A stretch of DNA of 64,000 nucleotides from Algirhabdus cladophorae (GTDB lineage: Bacteria > Pseudomonadota > Alphaproteobacteria > Rhodobacterales > Rhodobacteraceae), in assembly GCF_044772865.1 (NCBI RefSeq), contig NZ_CP173029.1:2294001-2358000 (forward strand). The letters run 5' to 3'. This document shows, piece after piece, positions 8,430 to 15,022 of this stretch (positions are counted from its first letter, which is position 1; each line of letters starts with the position of its first letter). The translations under genes were made by a program, and so were the position numbers. A model generated the notes under the pieces. It worked only from the letters and a program-made list of their open reading frames with translations, made no database searches and was not told the origin of the DNA.

Positions 8430-9260
8430 CTAGTTACGCACTGAAGGGGATTCGACCACGAGGCCTTCACCACGGGAGGCCAAGTACAGCTCAAGCGCTT
8501 TGAACTCTTCGCCGCCCTCTTTGTAAGGCGTTGCGCGAATGTTGCTCATGCAGCCCTTAAAGCGACCATGGATCGAGTTCAGCTTGGCGTTTTTCAAACG
8601 ATAGGTTGGAAAGCCGTTGATCTGCCCCTGCGACAAGTGGTCGGCACGGATCATCACGCCGTAGTTGTCTTCGTGACAGTTCGAACAGGCCATATCCAAC
8701 TGACCAACGCGGGTGTAATACAGCTCTTTGCCTTTCTCCCAGAAGGAGGCTGCATCGCCGTCAATCGCTACATTCATTGGCATGCCACGGGACTGAAGGC
8801 TAATCAAACCAGTCATCCCAGTCATATCGGCACCAGACCATTTCCATTCCTTGGCCCCCATGCGATCTGTGCGGCATTCGTTCACAAGATTTTCCATTGT
8901 GACCAGTTGACCGTCCTCGACGCGCGGCAACTGGGTGCGCAGCCCTGCAAATTCGGCCACATCGCTATGGCACGACGAACACGATTTGCCCTCGGATCCG
9001 TCTGCGGTGGCCCAAGTGTCAATTGCCGTATCCACAAAGATCATGCCCGGATTATCGAAATCATCCGTTTGCAAGGCTTGGGTTTCTGGCGACCGGAACC
9101 GCCAGCCGGAATACAACGTATCGACGTATTCCATGTGCGATGGCGCGGCGACCTCCGTAACCATGGCTTCGCCATCAACAGACAGCGATGAACTGTCTTG
9201 GGCGAAGCTGGTGCTGGCCATCCCGATTGCCGCCAGAGTCATCAGTGATTTAAATTGCAT
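8430..9260 (-). CDS. soxA: SoxA, L-cysteine S-thiosulfotransferase diheme subunit
   Basis: A 276-residue protein with a signal peptide cleaved near residue 20. It carries two heme sites, CSSCH (94-98) and CSNCH (192-196), and the active-site Cys237 in GRFKGCMSN, which becomes a heme ligand/persulfide in SoxAX. With SoxX it joins thiosulfate oxidatively to the SoxY cysteine. The ATG at 9260 was chosen because the signal peptide starts there, after an AGGGA-type ribosome site. It is transcribed with soxXYZ. Confidence 0.95.
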   Translation of the reverse strand: MQFKSLMTLAAIGMASTSFAQDSSSLSVDGEAMVTEVAAPSHMEYVDTLYSGWRFRSPETQALQTDDFDNPGMIFVDTAIDTWATADGSEGKSCSSCHSDVAEFAGLRTQLPRVEDGQLVTMENLVNECRTDRMGAKEWKWSGADMTGMTGLISLQSRGMPMNVAIDGDAASFWEKGKELYYTRVGQLDMACSNCHEDNYGVMIRADHLSQGQINGFPTYRLKNAKLNSIHGRFKGCMSNIRATPYKEGGEEFKALELYLASRGEGLVVESPSVRN

Positions 9261-9294
9261 CCCTTTTCCCTCCCGTTGGTGATCTTGCGCCTTC

Positions 9295-9624
9295 TTAGGA
9301 CACTTCGATCTTTTTGCTCGTGTCGTAGACGGACCCATCATCGTCATACCAAGTGAAAGCGAACTCACCGGATTCAGGGACAACTGCATCAAACTGGAAA
9401 TACGGGTTTGTCGAAATCGCAGGCTCAAGTGTGACGTCGATCACATTCTGGCCGTTAAAATCCGCCGTGAACCGGTTGATGATCGAGCGCGGGATGATGT
9501 TGCCATCTCCATCCTTGCGCTGGCCGCTTTCCATTTTGTGGCTGATCAGGGTTTTGATTGTGATCGTCTCGCCAGCGGATGCTGTTTTTGGGACTTTGAC
9601 GCGGGGTTTTACACCAGATGCCAT
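9295..9624 (-). CDS. soxZ: SoxZ, sulfur carrier partner of SoxY
   Basis: A 109-residue immunoglobulin-like protein without a signal peptide. In the family it is exported as a complex with SoxY through the SoxY Tat signal. Recognisable features are the RVKVPKTA start, the SHKMESG segment and a C-terminal beta-rich end (FTWYDDDGS). Length matches the family. It lies 23 nt after soxY and 34 nt before soxA. Confidence 0.94.
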   Translation of the reverse strand: MASGVKPRVKVPKTASAGETITIKTLISHKMESGQRKDGDGNIIPRSIINRFTADFNGQNVIDVTLEPAISTNPYFQFDAVVPESGEFAFTWYDDDGSVYDTSKKIEVS

Positions 9625-9647
9625 GTTCGTTCTCCTCGAAATTCAGA

Positions 9648-10070
9648 TTAGCCGCCGCAGCCGCCGATTGTTACTTTTACGTTTGCAGATGCGCGCTGGA
9701 ATGTGCCGTCTTCCATCTTGGCAAGGGCCACAACGTTTTGCGTCTTGGCCAATCGGATACGGGTGGAGGCACTGCGCGACGCGCTGAGCGGGCCGAAGTT
9801 GAACGTGGCCACTGCAGGCACTGGGTTGCCGTCCGCAAACAAAGTGATTGCAACAGCACCGGGCGCGTCCACTTGGATCGGTACGGTGTTGCCGTTTTCA
9901 GCAATCTCAGGGGCAGTCAGGTTGATCGCGCCTTCGCCGACGTCAGAGCCACCAGTGATCACTGCAATCGCCTCATCAGTTAAGCTCGCAAAAGCAGGCA
10001 AACCCGTTAAGCTGGCAAAGGCCAACGTGCCCGATCCGATGGCAAGAATTTTGCGCCGTGTAAGTTCCAT
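9648..10070 (-). CDS. soxY: SoxY, thiosulfate-carrier protein
   Basis: A 140-residue protein with a Tat-type signal (LTRRKILAIGSG) and the diagnostic C-terminal swinging arm ending in GGCGG, whose Cys carries the sulfur substrate between SoxAX, SoxB and SoxCD. The ATG at 10070 is favoured over one four codons upstream because GGAGA sits at proper distance from it. It lies 21 nt after soxX in the sox operon. Confidence 0.95.
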   Translation of the reverse strand: MELTRRKILAIGSGTLAFASLTGLPAFASLTDEAIAVITGGSDVGEGAINLTAPEIAENGNTVPIQVDAPGAVAITLFADGNPVPAVATFNFGPLSASRSASTRIRLAKTQNVVALAKMEDGTFQRASANVKVTIGGCGG

Positions 10071-10091
10071 TTTAGTCTCCATTTTCCAGCG

Positions 10092-10547
10092 TCACTCTTC
10101 TTTGAGCGTCAAAAGATAGGCCACAACGTCCTCGACCTGCTGGGCCGAGAGGATTGTTTTGCCTGCAAATTTATCAAGGGGGCGCTCGTATCCTGTGTCG
10201 ATATAGAACGCGGGCATGATCGACCCTTCAAACACCATTTTTGAGTTCGTCACGATTGCGCGCAACTCTGCTTCTGTCCAGCGGTCGGCCACACCATCCA
10301 TGGTAGGCCCAACTTCACCGTGAAAGCTTTGTTCGGACAAATCTTCGTTCATGTGACACGCCAAACAGTTACCCTGCTTGCGGTTGGCAAAGACCTTGCG
10401 ACCATTGGCAGCATCCCCTGCTTGGTCCGTTAGGGCCGTGGTCACAGCACCATCTACATAGGCCACATCCATTGGCTTTACGCCATCAGCCTGAGCCACG
10501 GTTACGCTAAGAGCCACGGCAAAGGCCGCTTCAAAAATGTATTTCAT
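10092..10547 (-). CDS. soxX: SoxX, monoheme cytochrome c subunit of SoxAX
   Basis: A 151-residue protein with a signal peptide cleaved after about residue 20 and one heme site, CLACH at 61-65. A downstream Met (SKMVFEGSIMPAF) can provide the second axial ligand. It receives electrons from the SoxA reaction. The start at 10547 follows GGGAGGAC. The 139 nt upstream hold a perfect dyad typical of SoxR-type operators, so this gene likely begins the soxXYZA transcript. Confidence 0.93.
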   Translation of the reverse strand: MKYIFEAAFAVALSVTVAQADGVKPMDVAYVDGAVTTALTDQAGDAANGRKVFANRKQGNCLACHMNEDLSEQSFHGEVGPTMDGVADRWTEAELRAIVTNSKMVFEGSIMPAFYIDTGYERPLDKFAGKTILSAQQVEDVVAYLLTLKEE

Positions 10548-10620
10548 GTGTCCTCCCGGAGGCGATTCCAACCCGCCTTTGTTGGTACACTAAGGCACAC
10601 AAACAGAATGACGCAATAAC

Positions 10621-10640
10621 AAATTCAACAAACTGAATTT
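10621..10640. promoter_or_regulatory. Putative SoxR operator upstream of soxX
   Basis: A perfect dyad AAATTC-N8-GAATTT (arms 10621-10626 and 10635-10640) lies 74 nt before the soxX start in an AT-rich gap after soxW. It contains the ATTC-N8-GAAT core also found before soxB and soxS. It is the best of the three sites, with 6-bp arms. Confidence 0.65.
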
Positions 10641-10686
10641 TTCTATTTGTCTGCAAGTGCAGCATTCTGCGAAACTTTATGAGGCA

Positions 10687-11247
10687 TCAACCCTTTTGTT
10701 CCGCGAATTTTCTGGCGTGATATTTTTGGAAAGGTTCATCGCCTTCGTAGCCCTTTTCGACCACCCAAGTGAGCATGTTCAATGTCGTCCAACGCCCGAA
10801 TGCACCAGGCATATTGGCAACGGCTGCTTGCGGGGCCATGCTGCCTTCTGTGACCTCTTCACCAAAGAAATAAATGCTGGGCGTAAACAAGGCGCCCCAC
10901 CGTTTGGCCATGTCTTTTTCGGGCAACGCTGTGCCGTCAAAATCCGTCACTTCAATGTCGCCAAACATGTTGATTTGAACCACGAAAAAGTTGTCTTCAA
11001 TGTACTGTTCTATCTCTGGGACAACAAAAACTTCTTCGTGCATTTTCTTGCAATAAATGCAGCCGCGCTGTTCGAGGATGACCATCAGCCGCTTGCCCTC
11101 GGCGGTGGCCTCTTCCAGATCTTCGCTGAGGTCTTTAAACGTATCGCGCATCCAATCGGCTTTGTGCAAACCGTCATCGCCGACCTCTGCAAACGCTAGG
11201 GTAGCGGTAAAGATTGCTGCAAACACAGCGGATAAAAGTCTCATCAT
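10687..11247 (-). CDS. soxW: SoxW, periplasmic thioredoxin-like protein
   Basis: A 186-residue thioredoxin-fold protein with a signal peptide (about 1-20) and redox motif CIYC (Cys63-Cys66). The cis-Pro loop is TPSIYFF. SoxW takes reducing power from SoxV and keeps SoxYZ or cytochrome components reduced. The start at 11247 follows GGGAGGAGAC; a longer reading frame upstream belongs to overlap with soxV and is not used. It lies 17 nt after soxV. Confidence 0.88.
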   Translation of the reverse strand: MMRLLSAVFAAIFTATLAFAEVGDDGLHKADWMRDTFKDLSEDLEEATAEGKRLMVILEQRGCIYCKKMHEEVFVVPEIEQYIEDNFFVVQINMFGDIEVTDFDGTALPEKDMAKRWGALFTPSIYFFGEEVTEGSMAPQAAVANMPGAFGRWTTLNMLTWVVEKGYEGDEPFQKYHARKFAEQKG

Positions 11248-11264
11248 TGTTGGTCTCCTCCCGA

Positions 11265-12005
11265 CTAACCGATGGTGCTGAACCACGGAATGTTTTCCAG
11301 CATCCATTGGGCAATAATGTTGATAGAATTGGTGGCAATCAGGAGCGCGAACAGGATCAAAAATGCGCCCATGACCTTTTCGATTGTTCCAAGATGTCGC
11401 CTGAAACGCGCCATCCAACCCATGAAGGGACCGATAAACAAAGCGGCCCCTATAAACGGCAAGGTCATCCCCGCCCCATAGGCGAAAAGCAACGCCGCCC
11501 CCTGCCCGGCTGTTTCTTGCCCCGCAGCAGTGAACAAGATTGCAGCCAGCACAGGGCCCACGCAGGGGGTCCATCCAAACGCAAAAGCAAGGCCAATGAC
11601 ATAGGCCCCAAAGTATCCCACGTTGCTTGTGGATCCTGTGTCCGCCCGAAATTGGCGGTAAAGCACTCCAATCTTAAGTACGCCAAGAAAATGCAGGCCC
11701 ATGGCGAAAATGATCCCTGCTGCAACCCAGCGCAGGATGTCAAAGTATTCGCGCACCATCTGGCCAAAAACTGTGGCGGTGGCCCCCAACCCCATAAAAA
11801 CTGTGATAACGCCCAGCGCAAAGCAACATGCCGCAAGAAAGGCGCGCAGCTTTACATCTTTTGGGACCTGCGCATCGGCCGAGATTTGGTTCATCCCCAC
11901 CCCAGCCAGATAACTGAGGTAGAACGGCACGATGGGCAGTATGCATGGCGACAAAAAAGACAGCAAACCTGCCAGAACCGCGCCTAAAAATGAGACGTCA
12001 AACAT
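11265..12005 (-). CDS. soxV: SoxV, CcdA/DsbD-type membrane thiol-disulfide transporter
   Basis: A 246-residue integral membrane protein with six or so hydrophobic segments and the CcdA-family signatures LSFLSPCILPIVPFYLSYLAG (about 15-35) and GWTPCVGPVLAAIL (about 146-160), each carrying one of the two electron-relay cysteines. It moves reducing equivalents from cytoplasmic thioredoxin to SoxW. It is the first gene of the leftward sox block and shares a short divergent control region with soxS. Confidence 0.9.
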   Translation of the reverse strand: MFDVSFLGAVLAGLLSFLSPCILPIVPFYLSYLAGVGMNQISADAQVPKDVKLRAFLAACCFALGVITVFMGLGATATVFGQMVREYFDILRWVAAGIIFAMGLHFLGVLKIGVLYRQFRADTGSTSNVGYFGAYVIGLAFAFGWTPCVGPVLAAILFTAAGQETAGQGAALLFAYGAGMTLPFIGAALFIGPFMGWMARFRRHLGTIEKVMGAFLILFALLIATNSINIIAQWMLENIPWFSTIG

Positions 12006-12030
12006 TTGCCGCGGCCCTTTGCCTTGAGAT

Positions 12031-12046
12031 ATTCAAATATTAGATT
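12031..12046. promoter_or_regulatory. Putative SoxR operator in soxV-soxS divergent region
   Basis: ATTC-N8-GATT (12031-12046), one base off the ATTC-N8-GAAT core found before soxX and soxB, sits 26 nt upstream of soxV and 40 nt upstream of the preferred soxS start. Its position would let one repressor control both directions, including soxR itself. Confidence 0.5.
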
Positions 12047-12085
12047 ATGTTGGGATTATCAATTCGTCAATCAAAGGTGCCACTT

Positions 12086-12451
12086 ATGGTGCTCAAATCC
12101 TTGGCCCTATCCGCCTGCCTCTTGGCCCCCCTACCGTCTGTCGCGGACAGCATTTTGCTGATGGCCGAAGAGGATGGATGCTATTGGTGCGCGAAATGGA
12201 ACACAGAAATTGGGCACATCTACCCCAAAACGGCCGAGGGTCAAGCCGCCCCCCTCCAGCGCTATGACCTGCATCACGATACCCCAAACGTCAGGTTCAA
12301 ACAGCGCGTTCATTTCACTCCAACTTTCATCTTAGTCGAAGATGGACAAGAGGTTGGCCGGATCGAAGGTTACCCTGGTGAGGACTTTTTCTGGGGCCTG
12401 TTGTCGATGATGTTTCAGCAGGCTGATATTGACTTGGAACAAGCGAGCTAA
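12086..12451 (+). CDS. soxS: SoxS, periplasmic thiol-disulfide reductase
   Basis: A 121-residue thioredoxin-like protein with a signal peptide (residues 1-20, cleavage after SVA) and motif CYWC (Cys32-Cys35). The family member in Paracoccus reactivates SoxYZ. An ATG exists at 12047, but it directly abuts the putative operator and would put 13 polar residues before the signal peptide. The ATG at 12086, with AAAGGTG ahead, is preferred. The next gene, soxR, follows after 6 nt. Confidence 0.85.
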   Translation: MVLKSLALSACLLAPLPSVADSILLMAEEDGCYWCAKWNTEIGHIYPKTAEGQAAPLQRYDLHHDTPNVRFKQRVHFTPTFILVEDGQEVGRIEGYPGEDFFWGLLSMMFQQADIDLEQAS

Positions 12452-12457
12452 TTGGCT

Positions 12458-12841
12458 ATGACGCTTCACATGACAACCTCATCCGACACATCCCACGACG
12501 CTCCGTCGAAACTCCCTGTCTTTAGCCCGGATATGTGCGCCAAAGACATGGAAAAGATGATGGAGAATGCACAGCGGGCTTCTAACTTTCTTAAGGCTAT
12601 CAGCCATGACGGTCGGCTTATGATTTTGTGTCATTTGGCATCCGGCGAAAAGTCGGTCACAGAACTGGAAGAACTACTGTCCGCGCGCCAAGCTGCGGTA
12701 TCACAACAGTTGACCCGCCTACGCCTAGAAGGCCTCGTCACACCCCGCCGCGATGGCAAAGCAATCTACTATAGCTTGACAGATGACCGCCCCAAGCAAA
12801 TTATAGAAGTCGTCTACGACTTGTTTTGCAAAGAAGACTAG
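12458..12841 (+). CDS. soxR: SoxR, ArsR-family sulfur-responsive repressor
   Basis: A 127-residue winged-helix regulator. The recognition helix region is ELLSARQAAVSQQLTRLR (about 73-90), followed by the wing RRDGKAIYYSL. Cys58 (ILCHLA) and Cys124 (LFCKED) match the cysteine pair that forms a sulfur bridge in persulfide-sensing repressors such as SqrR and BigR; Cys27 is extra. It should hold the sox promoters off until reactive sulfur appears. A TTG at 12452 is an alternative start. Confidence 0.9.
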   Translation: MTLHMTTSSDTSHDAPSKLPVFSPDMCAKDMEKMMENAQRASNFLKAISHDGRLMILCHLASGEKSVTELEELLSARQAAVSQQLTRLRLEGLVTPRRDGKAIYYSLTDDRPKQIIEVVYDLFCKED

Positions 12842-12844
12842 GCG

Positions 12845-12861
12845 CCAACCTTTCCGGTTGG
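12845..12861 (+). other. Small hairpin between soxR and the YeeE gene
   Basis: A 6-bp perfect stem CCAACC/GGTTGG with a 5-nt loop lies in the 39-nt gap after soxR. It has no T-run, so it is at most a processing or attenuation element. Confidence 0.25.
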
Positions 12862-12880
12862 GTGATCGGGGGGATCAAAC

Positions 12881-13933
12881 GTGTTGGAGTATTTCGGCGA
12901 AGCAAATTCTGCCGCTCTTTTCGGATTGGCCGGCGGCATTGCCTTGGGTCTGGCCGCGCGGATCGGACGTTTTTGCACGTTGGGGGCGATTGAGGACCTT
13001 CTTTACGGCGGTGATGACAGACGCCTTAGAATGTGGGGCATTGCGATTGGTGTGGCCATTATCGGCGTCCATTTTGCAACCGCTCTAGGCAATTTTGATT
13101 TGGGCGAAACGGCCTACTTGGACCGTGTCTGGAACCCGTTGGGCACAGTTATTGGCGGTCTGATGTTTGGCTACGGCATGGCGCTCAGCGGGAACTGCGG
13201 GTATGGCGCGCTGGCGCGGTTGGGCGGTGGCGACATTCGATCTTTCCTCATTGTGATCGTGATGGGCCTGTCCGCTTATTTCGTGATGTCCGGCCCGCTC
13301 GCCCATTTGCGCGTTTCCGTGTTTCCAGTGCAAACCGACGCAGACACCGTTCAAGGGCTCAGCCAACTGGCCTCTCAATTCGGCATATCCCCTGCCATTA
13401 CTGGATTTACCGTGGGTGGCATTCTAATCTTGTTCGCCCTTACCAACAAAGCCATGCTGCGTGCGCCGGGCCATGTTTTCTGGGGTGCCGTGGTGGGCCT
13501 TTCTATCGCGTCAGGCTGGCTGGGCACCTACTGGATCGCAACGACCGGATTCGAGGCAGAGCCTATCGAGACCCACTCCTTTGCGGCCCCCATTGGCGAC
13601 ACGATTTACTACACAATGACGGCCTCAGGGAACGCCTTGTCCTTTAGCGTGGGATCGGTTTTTGGCGTCGTAATTGGTGCTATCTTGGGCTCTTATTCCA
13701 AAGGGCACTTCCGCTGGGAGGCCTGCGAAGACCCGCGGGAACTGCGCCGACAACTCTTTGGTGCGGCCCTCATGGGACCCGGTGCGATCCTTGCTGTGGG
13801 GTGTAGCGTGGGCCAAGGCATCTCGGCCTTTTCAGTGCTTGCTTTCAGCGCACCAGTAGCCTTTTTGTCGATCTTTCTGGGGGCCGCCTTTGGTCTAAAG
13901 CAATTGATCGTTGGTTTTTCACCAGCAGAATAA
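12881..13933 (+). CDS. YeeE/YedE-family sulfur transporter, SoxT-like
   Basis: A 350-residue membrane protein with about ten hydrophobic segments and the duplicated YeeE/YedE signature: RFCTLGAIED (about 31-40), SGNCGYGALARLGGGD (about 104-119) and, in the second half, GCSVGQGISAFS. Conserved Cys residues in these loops bind thiosulfate or persulfide in the characterised YeeE. Position at the end of soxSR makes thiosulfate or sulfur import, or signalling to SoxR, the likely role (SoxT). The start is GTG, with TTG one codon later as an alternative. Confidence 0.82.
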   Translation: MLEYFGEANSAALFGLAGGIALGLAARIGRFCTLGAIEDLLYGGDDRRLRMWGIAIGVAIIGVHFATALGNFDLGETAYLDRVWNPLGTVIGGLMFGYGMALSGNCGYGALARLGGGDIRSFLIVIVMGLSAYFVMSGPLAHLRVSVFPVQTDADTVQGLSQLASQFGISPAITGFTVGGILILFALTNKAMLRAPGHVFWGAVVGLSIASGWLGTYWIATTGFEAEPIETHSFAAPIGDTIYYTMTASGNALSFSVGSVFGVVIGAILGSYSKGHFRWEACEDPRELRRQLFGAALMGPGAILAVGCSVGQGISAFSVLAFSAPVAFLSIFLGAAFGLKQLIVGFSPAE

Positions 13934-14239
13934 TGGCCACCCAATCAGCGTCTAATAACGCTTTTGGAGGCAAAGGCCAACCACAGCGATATCCCCAAAG
14001 TCTACCCGACAGAATCGCTGCCGTAAAAAGTGTTTGGCAAAATCAGGCTCCATAAAGAAATTCGCAGCCGTACTAGCCAAATTCCGAAAATAAGGAACTT
14101 TATCAAATACTTACCGCTTGGTACGCAACACCAGAAAAATTCCCCTATAAGTTGACCTGAACATGAGCGCCAAATAAGGTTAACGCAAATGGCCACTCGG
14201 TTGTTTCGAGATGGCACGTAAAAGAGTAATTGGTTAAAC
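13934..14239. other. AT-rich spacer before the Imm11-like gene
   Basis: About 306 nt with no supported gene and visibly lower GC than the flanking genes. It separates the sox locus from the toxin-like island. The only feature assigned is a possible promoter near its right end. Confidence 0.5.
14152..14180 (+). promoter_or_regulatory. Possible sigma-70-like promoter for the island
   Basis: TTGACC (14152-14157) is five of six against the -35 consensus, then 17 nt, then TAAGGT (14175-14180), a weak -10. It lies 60 nt ahead of the Imm11-like start. Confidence 0.3.
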
Positions 14240-15022
14240 ATGTCAGATAACGGCGATATCTGGATCAGCCCCGAGGACTATGTCCCACCGGAGCCAGGTC
14301 CAAAAGACCCCCTCTTTCCGCTTGTTCAAAAAAAGGCGGGGTTTTACATGCCCCTCTCTTGGTCGGCGCATTTCGACCTGTTTCCAAGCCTCGCCAAGGG
14401 AATTGATCCTGACCGTGAGTCCTTGCCCCGCCCCACTGATTTTCCAGTTGGCGAACGTGGGGAAATCTCCCTGCCCTCGCCCTTGGATGAAAACTTTATC
14501 TTTTGCCATCTGACCCTTGCCCCAGATGAGGTGGCCAAAGGCTTTAACCGATATTCCGTAAGAGCGGATTACTTTGACAACTTGCCAGACTTTCTAAGCC
14601 CGAAGATTGGCATGCAGTGCAGCGCTGCAATGAAAGCCCATTTGGAAACAGAATTTCCAGATGCTGCTTACTTCCATCCACTGGAATTGACCCATGCGGA
14701 AACCGGCCAAACGGCCCCCGCCCCCTACTACACGATTGTGCCAAGGTATTACCTTTATACCAAGGCAGTTCTGCGCAAGCGGCACGATTTGCCTCGCGCG
14801 CCGGGTGACTGTTCTATCCCGCAACATGTCACTCATATCCACGCCATTGACGGCGCTATGGAACATTTTTCCCAAGTGCCAATTTTAGACGGCATTGGGT
14901 TCAGTCGGGACGTTTTTGTTTCTCTCAAAAGGGCCGGGTTCACCGGTCTTGATGAAGTTGAATTTGGTAAAGAGTACTCTGATGAGAAGGACACAATAGG
15001 ACATGCCTACAGTAAATCTTGA
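14240..15022 (+). CDS. Imm11 (DUF1629)-like putative immunity protein
   Basis: A 260-residue cytoplasmic protein with no signal or membrane segment. The C-terminal segment around 220-247 (ILDGIGFSRD, VFVSLKRAGFTGL) resembles the end of the Imm11/DUF1629 immunity family, where a phrase of the type F-vS-lk-ag-tGl recurs. The gene ends 20 nt inside the large AHH/Hint gene, so the two are co-translated. In polymorphic toxin systems the immunity gene normally follows the toxin; here it comes first. Assignment rests on motif memory and on the neighbour. An unrelated accessory role cannot be excluded. Confidence 0.5.
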   Translation: MSDNGDIWISPEDYVPPEPGPKDPLFPLVQKKAGFYMPLSWSAHFDLFPSLAKGIDPDRESLPRPTDFPVGERGEISLPSPLDENFIFCHLTLAPDEVAKGFNRYSVRADYFDNLPDFLSPKIGMQCSAAMKAHLETEFPDAAYFHPLELTHAETGQTAPAPYYTIVPRYYLYTKAVLRKRHDLPRAPGDCSIPQHVTHIHAIDGAMEHFSQVPILDGIGFSRDVFVSLKRAGFTGLDEVEFGKEYSDEKDTIGHAYSKS

